A stretch of DNA of 64,000 bases from Bradyrhizobium arachidis (lineage in GTDB: Bacteria; Pseudomonadota; Alphaproteobacteria; Rhizobiales; Xanthobacteraceae). How positions within the stretch are numbered: the stretch's first letter is position 1; each line of letters opens with the position of its first letter. The notes beneath the pieces were generated by a model. It made no database searches and was not told where the DNA came from. It was given only the letters and a program-made list of their open reading frames with translations. The position numbers and the translations under genes were made by a program. Positions 25,910 through 35,631 of this stretch are shown here, one piece after another. The stretch is taken from assembly GCF_015291705.1 (NCBI RefSeq), contig NZ_CP030050.1:806001-870000 (forward strand), written 5' to 3'.

Positions 25910-26364
25910 CACGCGTGCGCGCTCATGCCCTGATGCTTCCGCGACCCGAGGCGCTTGCGCAGATCGTCGCTCAACATCGCCAGCGTCACCTCGCCAAAGC
26001 GCGCCAGCAGCAGCGTCTCGGCATCGCCAAAGGCTTGATCGAGCGCGGCATTGACGGCCTGCTCGACGAGGCAGCCGGGCGCCTCCGTCCGATTGCCCAT
26101 GGCGAGAAGCGAGGGACTGCCGAGCGCGGTGTAGACGTCGCGCAGTGTCACCCTCGAAAGGTCGCAAGCGAGCGTCCAGCCGCCACCATGCCCCTTCTCG
26201 GACCGCACGTAACCGAGGTCCCGCAACCCCGCCATGATGCGACGGATCACCACCGGGTTGGTGTCCATCGCCTTCGCCAGGGTCTCGGACGTGAAGGGCC
26301 CGGGCTGTTGCGCCATGTGCAGGAGCACGTGGAGTACGCCGGATAGACGGCTATCTCGTTTCAT
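25909..26364 (-). CDS. Rrf2-family transcriptional regulator
   Basis: 151 residues. Winged helix at about 1-70 with [41 protein letters not shown], typical of Rrf2. The three-cysteine cluster of IscR/NsrR-type Fe-S sensors is missing (cysteines only in ACDL and PGCL), so it resembles YwnA/CymR-like members that need not bind a cluster. It is translationally coupled to a methyltransferase. A perfect palindrome overlaps its start codon, suggesting autorepression. Confidence 0.88.
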   Translation of the reverse strand: MKRDSRLSGVLHVLLHMAQQPGPFTSETLAKAMDTNPVVIRRIMAGLRDLGYVRSEKGHGGGWTLACDLSRVTLRDVYTALGSPSLLAMGNRTEAPGCLVEQAVNAALDQAFGDAETLLLARFGEVTLAMLSDDLRKRLGSRKHQGMSAHA

Positions 26365-26384
26365 GTAACTTCATATGTTACATG
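26362..26384. promoter_or_regulatory. Palindromic operator overlapping the rrf2-like start
   Basis: Perfect 8-bp arms CATGTAAC and GTTACATG separated by TTCATAT. The left arm contains the start codon of the Rrf2-type regulator. Protein bound here would block its own translation-initiation region or promoter. Confidence 0.65.
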
Positions 26385-26698
26385 ATGACGCCGGCGTCAA
26401 CCGGTTTCCGCGCGTGCTCTGTTCGTGAACGAGTATGGCTGGTGGCACGGGCCGAAAGGCACGTCCGTCGGATCAATCGCAACGGCAGTCGCTTGATCTA
26501 CGACGAAACAACCAGTGCATGCGATGATGCCATTCTGCGCCTGTTTTGCCCGACGGGTCAATCGATTTGGTAAAACCCGAAAATGCGCAACAACGACTTT
26601 CCTGAAGGGGCACGGTACGCAGCTAACAAGCGAAGACGAGCTAACAACTGATCCCAAGCTCGTCGCGCTTCAACTCGTTGATTTCGCTGCCCCCGGGC
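26385..26698. other. Intergenic region without a supported gene
   Basis: About 310 bases upstream of rrf2. Includes TTTTGCCCGACGGGTCAA and AACAACGACTTT, short strings that recur near 28465-28490 beyond the chloride transporter. I see no gene, RNA fold or clear promoter. Confidence 0.45.
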
Positions 26699-27000
26699 CA
26701 CTGTGCATGGGGGTTGTTTTTATTTTGGATCACCAAAGTGACGGGCTCCCGTCCGCTACTTCATCACCCGCAGGCCCTTGGTCGTGAAGCGCTGCGTCTT
26801 GCCGCCGGGGCGCAAAGGTTTGCTTCGTGCCCGCAGCCTTGCCGGTGCCGGGCGGCTGGTGCGCGGGCACGAGCTAGTGAGGCTGCGAGCCGATCAGGTC
26901 GTGGCGGCCCATCTCGATCAAGGCCTCGCGCAACACTAGCCAGTTGTCGAGGTCATGATAGCGCAGGAACGCCTTGTGCAGGCGGCGCTGGCGCAGGCCC
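26699..27000 (-). pseudogene. Duplicated 3' fragment of the ygiQ gene
   Basis: This stretch matches 28535-28841 (3' end and downstream of the intact radical-SAM gene) over about 300 bases with scattered changes, in the same orientation. It keeps the terminal codons and stop (26756-26758) but has an in-frame TAG near the position corresponding to DQLVP and small indels. It has no 5' part and is non-functional. With the intact copy it brackets the chloride-transporter gene. Confidence 0.8.
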
Positions 27001-27137
27001 TCAACGTGGGGTCAGGTTCTGGCGTGTCGGTCGGAGAGGCAGTTCTTCGGTCAAGTCAGAAGGATTTTTGCGGGACATTCGCCGGTGATTTCGGCAAGGA
27101 TTGTCGCTTGTGAAGGCCTCGGGATCATCGACCAGCC

Positions 27138-28463
27138 ATGGACCGTAACCCTGACGAGCGACAAGTCGCGGACGAACGTCGCAGCCTGTTAGGGCTCGCG
27201 GCGATCGCTCTCATCGTAGGAGCAGCGACTGGATGTGTCGGGGCGATCTTCCGGCTTTTACTCGTGCGTGCCGACGGCCTGCGCGAGGCGATGATCGCCT
27301 GGGCCCATGGCCACGCAATCTGGGGGTTCTTGACTGTCGTCGGCGCGTGCGCTGTCGCGACCCTGGTTGCCGCGTGGATGGTGCGGCAATTCTCGCCACA
27401 CGCTTCAGGCAGCGGCATTCCGCATGTCGAAGCTGTCCTGCGCGAAGAGATCCCACCGGCTCCGTTTGCTCTGGTGCCAGTGAAATTCTTCGGCGGAATA
27501 CTGGCGATCGGCTCCGGACTAGCGCTGGGCCGCGAGGGGCCGACCGTCCAGATGGGCGCCGGTATCGCGGTTTTCGCTGCAAGCGTCTGCCGGCTCCGTT
27601 GGGCGGATGCCCAGGTGTTGCTGGCGGCGGGCGCGGGCGCCGGTCTTGCAACGGCATTCAATGCGCCGATAGCCGGGCTCGTGTTTGTGCTGGAGGAACT
27701 GGTGCAGAGGTTCGAGCACCGTGTTGCCGTCGCGGCCCTTGCGGCGCTCGCAACGGCGATCCCGGTCGCAAGGCTGCTGCTCGGTGACGCGCCCGACTTC
27801 CAGGTCGCGCCGCTGAGCTATCCCAGGGCTGAGTCCGCCCCGCTGTTCCTGGCTCTGGGCGGCATCGCGGGTCTGCTGGCCATCGCTTACAATCGCACCC
27901 TGCTCGCGACCATCGCAGTTCGCGACCGATTTGGACGGCTACCGATGGAGCTCCGCGCCGGCTTGATCGGTGCAGGCGTCGGCATATTGGCCTGGTTCTC
28001 GCCCGAACTGGTCGGCGGCGGAGATCAGATCACGCAGCGCGCGTTGATCGGCCACGAGAATGTGTGGATCCTCGGGTTCGCATTCCTGATCCGATTCGGG
28101 CTCGGCGCTCTCTCCTACGCGGCCGGCACGCCCGGCGGGCTGTTCGCACCCTTGCTCGTGCTGGGAGCCCAGTCCGGGCTCCTGTTCGGAGAGGCTTGCC
28201 GCGCTGCATTCCCGGTGCTCGCGATCCAGCCGGAAGCATTTGCATTGGTGGGCATGGCCGCTCTCTTCACCGGCGTCGTGCGCGCGCCGGTGACCGGCAT
28301 CGTTCTCGTCGCCGAAATGACCGGTAACGTGACGATGCTGCTGCCGATGCTGGGCGCCTGCTTCATGGCGATGCTGCTACCCATGCTGCTGGGCAACCCA
28401 CCGATCTACGATTCCCTGCGTGAGCATACGCTGCGCCTGGAGCGGCAAATCAGACAGAGATGA
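27138..28463 (+). CDS. CLC-family chloride channel / H+-Cl- antiporter
   Basis: 441-residue inner-membrane CLC protein with about ten hydrophobic segments. The three selectivity motifs are present: GSGIPH (91-96), GREGPTVQ (131-138, gating Glu133) and GGLFAPLL near 330. EE at about 186-187 (VFVLEELV) matches the proton-glutamate position of E. coli ClcA, and NPPIYDSL near 420 supplies the chloride-contact Tyr. An exchanger is therefore more likely than a channel. It lies between two copies of the ygiQ 3' end and points away from both neighbours. Confidence 0.92.
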   Translation: MDRNPDERQVADERRSLLGLAAIALIVGAATGCVGAIFRLLLVRADGLREAMIAWAHGHAIWGFLTVVGACAVATLVAAWMVRQFSPHASGSGIPHVEAVLREEIPPAPFALVPVKFFGGILAIGSGLALGREGPTVQMGAGIAVFAASVCRLRWADAQVLLAAGAGAGLATAFNAPIAGLVFVLEELVQRFEHRVAVAALAALATAIPVARLLLGDAPDFQVAPLSYPRAESAPLFLALGGIAGLLAIAYNRTLLATIAVRDRFGRLPMELRAGLIGAGVGILAWFSPELVGGGDQITQRALIGHENVWILGFAFLIRFGLGALSYAAGTPGGLFAPLLVLGAQSGLLFGEACRAAFPVLAIQPEAFALVGMAALFTGVVRAPVTGIVLVAEMTGNVTMLLPMLGACFMAMLLPMLLGNPPIYDSLREHTLRLERQIRQR

Positions 28464-28597
28464 ACAACGACTTTTTGCCCGACGGGTCAACGTCTTCGCA
28501 GGACGTCTAAGCCATTGATCCCGCTAGGGCCGGCTACTGTGCATGGGGTTGTTTTCGATTTTTATTTTGGATCACCAAAGCAACGGGGTCCCGCCCG

Positions 28598-30619
<2,022 letters not shown>

Positions 30620-30702
30620 GGCGCTTACGCATAGGACTCCCGGCCCGCGAATACAACCGACGGACGCGTGAAAGATCGCGGTTCCCGGCTCGTTCGGGCG
30701 CG

Positions 30703-31569
30703 TTAACCGTTCGCGAGCCCCCGCCGGACCTCGGCTGTCGTGGCCGGCTCGCCGCCATGCTCGCGGACCATCCGCACGGCGTCCTCGACCAGGCGGAGAT
30801 TGGTCACTGTGGAGCCCAGCAGCGCATCCTCGAGCCCGACGCGGACATGGCCGCCGCGCGCCACCGCTTCGCCGATCAGCGGCGTGATGTCGACGCCGAG
30901 ACCGGAGACCATCCAGGGCGCGCCGCGCGCTTCTTCCTCCGTCAGCGTGACCAGCGCCGCCAGGCCATATGGCTTCGGCGGAAAGCAGAAGGCGAATTGC
31001 TGCGAGAACATGAAGCGGTAGACCGGCGTCTTCACGCCGTTTGCGCGCGCCAGCGCTGCGCCGGCGCGGATGAAGCCCGGCTCGTAGATGGCGAAGGCGG
31101 GGTGGATGTCGTGGCGTCTGGCGACGTCGAGCCCGTGGCGGATATGGGTCTCCGGATTGAGATAGGTCTCCGCCGGCTTCGCCTGCGCCTTGGTCGCGGT
31201 CAGCGTGAAATTGACGCTGCCGGGATCGACCACCGCGAATTCGAGCAGGCCGCGTTCGGCCAATGCCTCGATATGGGCGAAGCGCGCCTTGGGGTCGGCG
31301 ACATTGCCGCGCGCATCGAGGCCGGGGATGGAGGGGTAGACAGGCACGTCGATCTTGGCGCGAATGCCCTCGATGATGCGGGCGTAGACCTGCCAGTCGA
31401 ACGTCTGCGGTCCGCCGCCGTCATAGGCGTGAGTGTGAATGATCGCCGCGCCGGCTTCCGCACAGGCGATGCCCTCGGCGACGATCGCCTCGATCGTGTC
31501 GGGTATGCCGGGCTGAAGCGCGCGGCTCCACGGTCCATTCAACGCCGCCTCGATCCAGACCTTGTGCAT
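30703..31569 (-). CDS. BKACE-family (DUF849) beta-keto acid cleavage enzyme
   Basis: 288 residues from ATG 31569 ([14 protein letters not shown]); an upstream ATG at 31584 adds five residues. TIM-barrel enzyme with [16 protein letters not shown] (Zn-binding His pair in HTH) and late [14 protein letters not shown], hallmarks of 3-keto-5-aminohexanoate cleavage enzyme relatives. They combine a beta-keto acid with acetyl-CoA to give acetoacetate and a new CoA ester. Substrate not predictable. No pathway genes adjoin it. Confidence 0.9.
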   Translation of the reverse strand: MHKVWIEAALNGPWSRALQPGIPDTIEAIVAEGIACAEAGAAIIHTHAYDGGGPQTFDWQVYARIIEGIRAKIDVPVYPSIPGLDARGNVADPKARFAHIEALAERGLLEFAVVDPGSVNFTLTATKAQAKPAETYLNPETHIRHGLDVARRHDIHPAFAIYEPGFIRAGAALARANGVKTPVYRFMFSQQFAFCFPPKPYGLAALVTLTEEEARGAPWMVSGLGVDITPLIGEAVARGGHVRVGLEDALLGSTVTNLRLVEDAVRMVREHGGEPATTAEVRRGLANG

Positions 31570-31723
31570 GGCGCGCTTCCTCATTTGCCCGAATGACGGT
31601 GCTTGTTTTGCAGGACCGTATCACGCCCGCATTGCGCGGACAGCGCCCCCAAATGTGTGATGCCGTCCACATACCTGCCGCGCGGGCCCCAGCATCCTCC
31701 CATCAGTTTCATGGGAGAGAGTC

Positions 31724-31912
31724 ATGTTCTTTCTGATCGATGCACTGCTGATCCCCGCGATGTTGTTTTTCCTGCTTCTGCCGATCACTGATCGAAGGAC
31801 GGTGCGGATGAGGCTCTGCATGGTCTGCGCGCTGCTGGCGGTGTTCTCGGTCTCGGTCGCCCGCACCCATGTGGCTCCGGTGCAACTCGCGGGCATGGTC
31901 ACGGCGCGGTGA
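31724..31912 (+). CDS. Small membrane protein
   Basis: 62 residues with two hydrophobic helices (about 3-21 FLIDALLIPAMLFFLLLPI and 31-46 LCMVCALLAVFSVSVA) separated by a basic TDRRTVRMR loop. GGGAGAGAG lies two bases before the ATG. Too short to assign; it could be real or a chance frame, but the ribosome-binding site and hydrophobicity pattern favour a gene. Confidence 0.5.
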   Translation: MFFLIDALLIPAMLFFLLLPITDRRTVRMRLCMVCALLAVFSVSVARTHVAPVQLAGMVTAR

Positions 31913-32086
31913 GCGCTGAATTCGTCACATGTGTTCAGCATTGTGGTTCGCTCGCAGGAACCAACCGCCTCCGCGAACATTCTGACCTAGGCGCCCGCGC
32001 GAGCCGTGCTCGCGCGCGCCTCGACGATTCCGGCGCCTGTGACCGGACTTTTGCCCCGATGCTCGCTTCGGGGCGATGGGGGAGCT

Positions 32087-32251
32087 GTGAGTACGGTCAT
32101 AGAGAACTTGCTGGCGCGAAAGCAGAAGCTGGTGGAATTGCTCGAAAAGGCGCAAGCCGTCGAGGATCGCGACAAGATTGAGCATCAGCTCGAGCAGATC
32201 AATACCGCGCTGGATTTTCTGGACAGGCCGGGATCGAGGGACGCGCGGTAG
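32087..32251 (+). CDS. Short coiled-coil protein
   Basis: 54 residues from GTG 32087 (VSTVIENLLARKQKLVELLE); the frame is open back to 32006. Heptad-like spacing of Leu and Ile over about residues 5-45 with many Lys/Glu suggests an antiparallel coiled coil. It resembles short conserved rhizobial hypotheticals. GGGGGAG is only two bases from the GTG, closer than ideal. It converges with the GntR gene (6-base gap). Confidence 0.5.
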   Translation: MSTVIENLLARKQKLVELLEKAQAVEDRDKIEHQLEQINTALDFLDRPGSRDAR

Positions 32252-32257
32252 GCGCGC

Positions 32258-32923
32258 TCAATCCACCTTCAAGGCTTTGGCATAGATCACGCCCGAATTG
32301 GTGATGTGCGTCGTCATCAGCGCCTCGAACGCCGCGAGCTCGCCGCGTGCGAACAGATCGAGCAGCCTGCGATGCTCGTCGAAGGACGAGCGGGTGCGCA
32401 CGTCGATCGGCGAGGTCAGATTGGTGCGCAGCGCGGCGACGCGCCCGGAGACGAGCTGGTAGGACTCGGCGAGGTAGCGGTTGCCGCAATGGGTGAACAG
32501 CGCCTCGTGGAAAGCGGCGTCCGCGCGGCCATAGGCGATGTTGTCTTTGGCCTCGACCGCGGGCTCCATCGCCGCGATCGCATCGCTCATTGACGCAATT
32601 GCACCATCGCGATCGTGGCGGAAGGCGAGCCCGGCGGCCTTGGGCTCGAGCGCCACGCGGAACGTGCAGAGCGCATCGATGTCCTCCGCGCTCGGCGTGA
32701 ACACGAAGCTGCCGACCTGCGGGCGGATCACCACGAGACCCTGCGCCTGCAACTGGCCCATCGCCTCGCGCACCGGCGTGCGGCTGACGCCGAAGGAATT
32801 GGCGACCATCTCCTCGGAGATCGCCGCACCCAGCGCGAACTCGCCGTCGATGATGGCCTGCCGCAGCCGCTGCATCACCCGCTGCGACAGCGATTTCGGC
32901 GTATCGAGCTTGAGCGATCGCAT
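32258..32923 (-). CDS. GntR-family (FadR subfamily, FCD domain) regulator
   Basis: 221 residues. N-terminal winged helix (about 10-75) with ISEEMVANSFGVSRTPVREAMGQLQAQGLVVI, then an all-helical FCD ligand domain (about 85-215) with the metal-type His positions (FHEALFTHCGN, DEHRRLLDLF). It lies 12 bases downstream of the FAD dehydrogenase gene and is probably cotranscribed. It likely senses a small organic acid and controls the divergent promoters near 34349-34534. Confidence 0.92.
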   Translation of the reverse strand: MRSLKLDTPKSLSQRVMQRLRQAIIDGEFALGAAISEEMVANSFGVSRTPVREAMGQLQAQGLVVIRPQVGSFVFTPSAEDIDALCTFRVALEPKAAGLAFRHDRDGAIASMSDAIAAMEPAVEAKDNIAYGRADAAFHEALFTHCGNRYLAESYQLVSGRVAALRTNLTSPIDVRTRSSFDEHRRLLDLFARGELAAFEALMTTHITNSGVIYAKALKVD

Positions 32924-32935
32924 GCGCGCTCCCGC

Positions 32936-34348
32936 TCAGATCACCTTGCCGGGATTGAGCAGATGATCGGGATCGAGCGCGGCCTTCAGGGTGCGCATCA
33001 GCGCGATCTCGGCCTCGCTCCTGGCATGACCCAGCCACTTCTTCTTCAGCGTGCCGATGCCGTGCTCGGCGGAGACGCTGCCACCGAGCTCGCGCACGAG
33101 ACCATAGATGATCGCGTCCATCTCCTCCTTCGGCTGCTGCTCGACGGAGAGGCCCGTGACCCAGGAGACGAGATGCAGATTGCCGTCGCCGATATGGCCG
33201 TAATAGACGCTCTCGCAGCCCTTGATGCCGGAAGCGAGCGCCGCCTTGCAGCGCGTGGCGAACTCGTCCATGCGCGCCACCGCAAGGCCGATGTCGTAGG
33301 AGATGTGCGGCCCCAGCACCTGGCCGAACTCGGCGCAGATGTCGCGCACGCGCCAGAACGCCTGCGCCTGCGCCAGCGATTGCGCCACGGCCGCATCGGC
33401 CAGCAGGCCGCGCTCCATCAGCTCTTCGAGCCAGGCCTGAAAGCGCGGCGCGTCGATGCCCTCGTCGGTGCCTTGCGCTTCCACCAGCACGTAGAGGCCG
33501 TGGCCTGCCGCGACCGGCGGCTTCACGCCGGCGCGCGTTGTGATGACGTCCCAATAGTCCGGCCACATCACCTCGAACGCTGACAGCAGCGGGCCGAGTC
33601 CGCTGCGCGCGGCACCGAGCAGGTCGATCACCGCGGCATAGTCCTTCAGCGCGCAGAGCGCGGCCACGGTCGAACGCGGCTTCGGGAACAGTTTCAGCAC
33701 CACGCGGGTGATGATGCCGAGCGTGCCCTCGGAGCCGATGAAGAGATGCTTCAGATCATAGCCGGCATTGTTCTTCATCAGCTTGTTGAGGCTGGTGATG
33801 ATGGTGCCGTCGGGTAGAACGACTTCGAGACCGAGCACCAGCTCGCGCGTCATGCCGTAGCGGATCACGCGGTTGCCGCCGGCATTGGTCGAGAGATTGC
33901 CGCCGATGGCGCAGGAGCCGCGCGAACCGAGGTCGAGCGGGAAGAAGAAACCGGCCTCGTCAGCGGCCTTCTGGATCGTCTCCAGCGGTGTGCCTGCCTT
34001 CACCGTCATCGTCATCGAGGCAGGGTCGATCTCCTCGATCCCGGTCATGCGCTCCAGCGAGATTACGACCCAACCCGCTTCAGGCGATGCACCGCGGCAT
34101 AGCCCGGTCAATCCGCCCTGCGGCACGAACGGCAGGCGCGCCTGCCGGCAGGTCAGGATCGCGTCCGCAACGCCCTGCGCGTCGAGCGGACGGATCACCG
34201 CCAGCGGCGTCTGCGGCAGGCTCGCGCTCCAGTCGTTGCAATTGCGCGCGGGCACGTCCGCGCCGGTCAGCACCGCCGCCGCGCCAAGTTTGTCGCGCAA
34301 GGCGCTGAGCAATCGGTCGGGATGCTCGATGGGGGTCACCATGTTCAT
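32936..34348 (-). CDS. FAD-binding D-2-hydroxyacid dehydrogenase (GlcD / D-lactate / D-2-HGDH type)
   Basis: 470 residues. PCMH-type FAD domain with PFVPQGGLTGLCRGASPEAG (about 74-93) and CAIGGNLSTNAGGNRVIRYGMTRELVLGLEVVLPDG. The C-terminal FAD-oxidase domain has the metal-binding YYGHIGDGNLH and SAEHGIGTLKKKW. It oxidises a D-2-hydroxy acid such as D-lactate, D-2-hydroxyglutarate or glycolate and passes electrons to quinone or a flavoprotein. A GAGGAGGT ribosome-binding site precedes the ATG. First gene of a pair with the GntR regulator. Confidence 0.9.
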   Translation of the reverse strand: MNMVTPIEHPDRLLSALRDKLGAAAVLTGADVPARNCNDWSASLPQTPLAVIRPLDAQGVADAILTCRQARLPFVPQGGLTGLCRGASPEAGWVVISLERMTGIEEIDPASMTMTVKAGTPLETIQKAADEAGFFFPLDLGSRGSCAIGGNLSTNAGGNRVIRYGMTRELVLGLEVVLPDGTIITSLNKLMKNNAGYDLKHLFIGSEGTLGIITRVVLKLFPKPRSTVAALCALKDYAAVIDLLGAARSGLGPLLSAFEVMWPDYWDVITTRAGVKPPVAAGHGLYVLVEAQGTDEGIDAPRFQAWLEELMERGLLADAAVAQSLAQAQAFWRVRDICAEFGQVLGPHISYDIGLAVARMDEFATRCKAALASGIKGCESVYYGHIGDGNLHLVSWVTGLSVEQQPKEEMDAIIYGLVRELGGSVSAEHGIGTLKKKWLGHARSEAEIALMRTLKAALDPDHLLNPGKVI

Positions 34349-34415
34349 GCGAGACCTCCTCTAAATTCAGCTGCGCCTCATGCGCGCCGTGAGGGTGGAA
34401 AGGGTTTGCGCCTGT

Positions 34416-34434
34416 CTTGTATGTAAGGTACAAG
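34416..34434. promoter_or_regulatory. Putative GntR operator
   Basis: Inverted repeat CTTGTA-TGTAAGG-TACAAG in the 186-base divergent region between the FAD dehydrogenase and the DapA-family gene. Half-sites of this TTGT...ACAA type suit FadR-subfamily regulators, one of which is encoded in the flanking operon. Confidence 0.5.
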
Positions 34435-34534
34435 ATGGAAAGTAAAGCAAAAACAAGGCTCGGGAAAGCCTCCTCGGATCGTTTGGAGATCAGGGGGCTC
34501 GGTCCGGGATCGAAGAATATGAAGGGGTTGTGAG

Positions 34535-35419
34535 ATGGCAGAGGCAATTCGCGGGTTCTGGGTGGCATCGGCGACGCCGCTGGCGGCGGACGGCAGCGTG
34601 GACTGCGCCAAGCTCGCGGTCCATGCCAAGCAGCTCTTCAGCAAGGGCGTCGACGGCGTCGTGCTGTTCGGCACCACCGGCGAGGGCACCTCGTTCAACG
34701 TGACCGAGCGCGTCGCGACCATCGAGGCCATGCTCAAGGCCGGGGTTGCGGCGGAACGCATCGGCATCGGGGGCGGCTTTCCCGCCATCAGCGACAGCAT
34801 CGCGCTGACGCGCGCCGTGCTCGGCCTCGGCCTGCGACACGTCCTGATGCTGCCGCCCTATTTCGATCGCAGCGTCACGCCCGAGGGTATCGAGGACGCG
34901 TTTGCCGCGATCATCGACGGTGTCGGCGACGATCGGCTGCGCGCCTATCTCTATCACATCCCGCAGGTCTCGGGCGTCGCGATCCCGACCAGCGTCGCCG
35001 CGAACCTGCGCAAGCGCTACGGCAAGGTGGTCGCGGGCCTGAAGGACTCCAGCGGCGACTTCAAGCAATTCCAGGCGTTCCGCGCTGCTGCTCCCGAGCT
35101 CGCCATCACTGTCGGCAATGAAGCCGACATCGCCCGCGCGATCGCCGCCGGCGGCGCCGGCACCATCTGCGGCATGGCCAATGTCGTGCCCGAGCTGGTC
35201 AAGGGCATGATCGACGGGCGGGATGTCGAGGCGCGCATGCAGGCCGCAATCGACGTCGTCGTGAAGACGCCGTCGTTCCTCCCGACGCTGAAGGCGATCC
35301 TGGCGGCGCAGACGGGTGACGCAGCCTGGCTGCGTGTGCGCCCGCCGCTTCGCGCGTTGTCCGACGGCACCGCATTCAAGCGGAAGCTCGACGAGCTGAT
35401 CGCTCCTGCGATCGCGTGA
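34535..35419 (+). CDS. Dihydrodipicolinate synthase/N-acetylneuraminate lyase family protein
   Basis: 294-residue TIM-barrel class I aldolase/dehydratase. Conserved features are GTTGE (46-50), the likely catalytic Tyr140 in YLYHIP and the Schiff-base Lys170 in AGLKDSSGD. Because it is divergent from a GntR/D-hydroxyacid-dehydrogenase pair, it is more likely a catabolic 2-keto acid lyase or dehydratase than lysine-pathway DapA. No ribosome-binding site is strong; TGAAGGGG lies upstream. Confidence 0.88.
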   Translation: MAEAIRGFWVASATPLAADGSVDCAKLAVHAKQLFSKGVDGVVLFGTTGEGTSFNVTERVATIEAMLKAGVAAERIGIGGGFPAISDSIALTRAVLGLGLRHVLMLPPYFDRSVTPEGIEDAFAAIIDGVGDDRLRAYLYHIPQVSGVAIPTSVAANLRKRYGKVVAGLKDSSGDFKQFQAFRAAAPELAITVGNEADIARAIAAGGAGTICGMANVVPELVKGMIDGRDVEARMQAAIDVVVKTPSFLPTLKAILAAQTGDAAWLRVRPPLRALSDGTAFKRKLDELIAPAIA

Positions 35420-35517
35420 GATCGCGCAATTTCGCGACATGCTGCCTGAAATTCTCGTGCAGCGTGTCGCGCCTGGTGCGACGGCAATTGGTGATTGCCG
35501 TAACGCCGCGATCTGCT

Positions 35518-35534
35518 CTTAGAATGATTCAACA
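35518..35534. promoter_or_regulatory. Putative Irr/iron-control element upstream of the TonB receptor
   Basis: CTTAGAATGATTCAACA matches 14 of 17 positions of the iron-control element as I remember it (TTTRGAAYNRTTCYAAA). It lies about 98 bases before the receptor start, with nothing else between 35420 and 35631 that I can name. The consensus is from memory. Confidence 0.45.
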
Positions 35535-35631
35535 CTAGAGCGATTCAATCCCGCCTACGGTTCTCTTCACGTCCGGCGACTGTTAGACGCGCCAGCTTCA
35601 ATGCTGTGTCTGACTTGGAAGTGAATCGAAC

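Noticed and set aside
32199..33566. 455-residue minus-strand frame over the GntR and dehydrogenase genes
   Set aside because: Out-of-frame shadow of two recognisable proteins; its Arg/Gly/Ala-rich text shows no family.
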